Part shown: piece after piece, positions 62,678-64,000 of the stretch
How positions within the stretch are numbered: position 1 is the stretch's first letter
Layout of the letters: each line of letters starts with the position of its first letter
From: Planctomycetota bacterium
GTDB lineage: Bacteria > Planctomycetota > Planctomycetia > Planctomycetales > Planctomycetaceae
Direction: 5' to 3'
DNA: 64,000 bases
NCBI GenBank assembly: GCA_003388505.1
Contig: QQVO01000028.1
Span: 1 to 64,000, forward strand
Translations under genes and position numbers: made by a program
Notes under the pieces: generated by a model
Told to the model about the DNA's origin: nothing
What the model saw: the letters and a program-made list of their open reading frames with translations, nothing else
Database searches by the model: none

Positions 62678-63655
62678 ATGGAACAAACCCTGCATCCGCA
62701 GCAGGCGCTGCAGGGCGAAACATCGTCACTCACTGCATTCGTGCCGCGATACGGACTGATCGCGGCGGAGACGACACGGCGGTTGTCCGGGGCCGCCCTT
62801 CCTCAGCACGGCCCTCTGTCGCGAATAGAACACGCACTCAGACGCATGGCTCGCTTCGCCACGCACATGCAGATGGTCGCCGCCATCCTTCTGTTCGGCA
62901 CCGCTCTGCCTGTCAGCCGCATCCTCACTGCCGAGGTCTCGGTCCCCCTCGGAATCGCGCTCCGCACCGCCATCGCAACACTCGTCTTCCTCCCCTTCCT
63001 CTGGGCCAAACGCGGCGAACTCCAATCGCTGGAGCGCGGCGACTGGGTCGTCTCGCTGCTCGTCGGCTGTTCCCTGCTCGCCGTCAGCGGACTGATGCTC
63101 TGCAGCACCCGCCTGGCCCCCTGCTCCGCCATCTGCGCCGTCACCAGTCTTACGCCGGTCGTAACCGCCATCGGCGCCATCATCATTTTTCGCGACCGCC
63201 CGAGACTCCGGCAGCTCCTCTGGATTCTCGCCGCCGCCGCCAGTTCGCTCATCCTCCGCTTCCTCTGCACGCGATCGACCGACGCGCTGCAGGAACTCGA
63301 ATGGCTCGCCCTCGGCATCGCCTTCAGCGTGCTCGCCATCTGCTGCGAAGCGGGCGGCATCCTGCTCTGCAAGTTCGCCACCCACCGGCTCGACCCACTC
63401 ACGCTCGCCGCCCTCTCCACCGGCCTCGCCGCAATCGTCGCCGTTCCGCTCGCCTGGGCCCACGCCGGCGGAGATCACTGGCTCCAGCTCTCGCCCCGCG
63501 CCGCGCTCGCCGCCCTCTGGTGGGGCGCCGGCGGCCTCGCCCTCGGAACATCGCTCTGGTACCGCGCCCTCGCCTCCACCACCGCCACCACCGCCGCCGC
63601 CTTCCTCAGCGCACTCCCCTTCGTCACCTTCGGCCTCTCCTGGCTGATGCAGTAA
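62678..63655 (+). CDS. EamA/DMT-type transporter (325 aa, or 269 from 62846)
   Basis: About ten hydrophobic helices in two EamA-like halves: MVAAILLFGTALPVSRILTA (first), SLLVGCSLLAVSGLMLCSTR, CSAICAVTSLTPVVTAIGAI, then LEWLALGIAFSVLAICCEAG and FLSALPFVTFGLSWLMQ. The substrate (amino acid, nucleoside or drug) is not predictable. From the first ATG (62678) a 56-residue hydrophilic N-terminus precedes the first helix; the ATG at 62846 gives a more typical length and neither has a clear ribosome site. It diverges from the DUF1549 operon. Confidence 0.78.
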   Translation: MEQTLHPQQALQGETSSLTAFVPRYGLIAAETTRRLSGAALPQHGPLSRIEHALRRMARFATHMQMVAAILLFGTALPVSRILTAEVSVPLGIALRTAIATLVFLPFLWAKRGELQSLERGDWVVSLLVGCSLLAVSGLMLCSTRLAPCSAICAVTSLTPVVTAIGAIIIFRDRPRLRQLLWILAAAASSLILRFLCTRSTDALQELEWLALGIAFSVLAICCEAGGILLCKFATHRLDPLTLAALSTGLAAIVAVPLAWAHAGGDHWLQLSPRAALAALWWGAGGLALGTSLWYRALASTTATTAAAFLSALPFVTFGLSWLMQ

Positions 63656-63750
63656 GCGGCTGCCGTCCTCCACCTCGCCGCCTCAGGCGAGCCGCGCGGC
63701 GTCAGCCCGCGGATCCTCCCTCCCACCATGTCACCCTCGCCTCGGTGCGG

Positions 63751-63756
63751 TATAAT
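63751..63756 (+). promoter_or_regulatory. TATAAT box before the last gene
   Basis: A perfect TATAAT at 63751-63756, about 37 bases before the start codon at 63793. The -35 region is weak (TGTCAC near 63729). It is a likely sigma-70-type promoter. Confidence 0.5.
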
Positions 63757-63792
63757 GCGGCCGTTCCAAACCCCCCGCACGGAGGCACTCCC

Positions 63793-64000
63793 ATGCCGAG
63801 CAAGACCAAACGAATCGATCCCCCCGCCGCGAAGATCCCCGTCCAGATGACTCGCCTGCAGCGCGAGTCCCTCGTCGAATGCACCGACTTGAAAGCCGCC
63901 GTCAAGCGAAAGCTCAGGCAAGCCGACGACGACGCGCGGGTCATCGAATTCACCGGCAAAGAACTTCGTCACATCTCCGACGAATTGTGGGGGGCCGCCG
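63793..64000 (+). CDS. Small unknown protein, 3' partial
   Basis: ATG at 63793 with GGAGG 8 bases upstream and a TATAAT box before it. The visible 69 residues read MPSKTKRIDPPAAKIPVQMT, then RESLVECTDLKAAVKRKLRQ and a VIEFTGKELRHISDELWGAA region. The helical, charged sequence resembles small planctomycete proteins of unknown function (xxVxFTxxEL motif). The gene runs off the right edge. Confidence 0.65.
   Translation, partial: MPSKTKRIDPPAAKIPVQMTRLQRESLVECTDLKAAVKRKLRQADDDARVIEFTGKELRHISDELWGAA

Overview
The window looks like a chromosomal segment of a planctomycete (high GC, perhaps 60-65% by eye). The evidence is the family mix: DUF1501 proteins, a PSCyt1/DUF1549/DUF1553 cytochrome-like protein, a secreted sulfatase, DUF4838, DUF3500, a DUF4175-like giant protein, a degenerate serine/threonine kinase, and MurJ and Lgt of a peptidoglycan- and lipoprotein-making cell. 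Many intergenic gaps are filled by short dispersed inverted-repeat elements. No plasmid, phage or CRISPR signature was seen; one IS1182-type transposase runs off the left edge.

Layout. 1-14 kb: transposase, a giant membrane/coiled-coil protein, an alpha/beta hydrolase, a GT39-like membrane glycosyltransferase followed by an AsmA-like protein, and a nucleotidyltransferase-HD protein. 14-25.7 kb: a DUF4838 plus beta-propeller-like pair (secreted carbohydrate locus), a HEAT-repeat protein, DUF1501, an ECF sigma factor with its zinc-finger anti-sigma, a sulfatase and a small membrane protein. 26-35 kb: murJ, DUF3500, an LRR lipoprotein with a receiver-like protein, and a four-gene series CBS - korA - korB - CBS encoding a 2-oxoacid:ferredoxin oxidoreductase. 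35.6-40.6 kb: a pseudokinase fused to a predicted beta-solenoid, panC, lgt, and a DUF433 antitoxin-like gene followed by a stump of a PIN-like partner. 40.7-45.9 kb: a polyamine/membrane cluster (speD, a two-domain DUF4178 protein, a 58-residue protein, DUF350, a membrane-anchored spermidine synthase). 46-54 kb: small membrane proteins, an FHA-EAL protein, a phosphotriesterase-like protein, a TIGR04283-type glycosyltransferase, a Cys-rich secreted protein and an EIIA-diadenylate cyclase fusion. 54.4 kb: tRNA-Arg(TCG). 54.5-58.7 kb: an integron-like cassette array. 58.7-64 kb: a DUF1549/DUF1501 operon, an EamA-type transporter and a small partial gene.

The strongest unusual signal is 54.6-58.7 kb. 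Six small genes, all on the minus strand, are separated by related, strongly structured elements of about 146-151 bp. One has perfect integron-type ends (GCCCAAC and GTTGGGC) and starts 5 bases after a stop codon. No integrase is visible, so this would be an integrase-less cassette cluster (CALIN-like). Two copies of a roughly 190-bp leader repeat precede two of the genes and carry a short start (ATGTCGGATGAAAC) that is either fused to the cassette ORF or forms a 9-codon leader peptide.

The second theme is dispersed repeats. Family A (four copies, about 280 bp, TGTCGYTTACACACA-like inverted ends, two copies flanked by 10- and 15-bp direct repeats), family B (four copies, about 135 bp, TAGTGG-type ends) and family C (two copies) occupy many gaps. 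In places they supply the stop codons of neighbouring genes, and one interrupts the polyamine operon.
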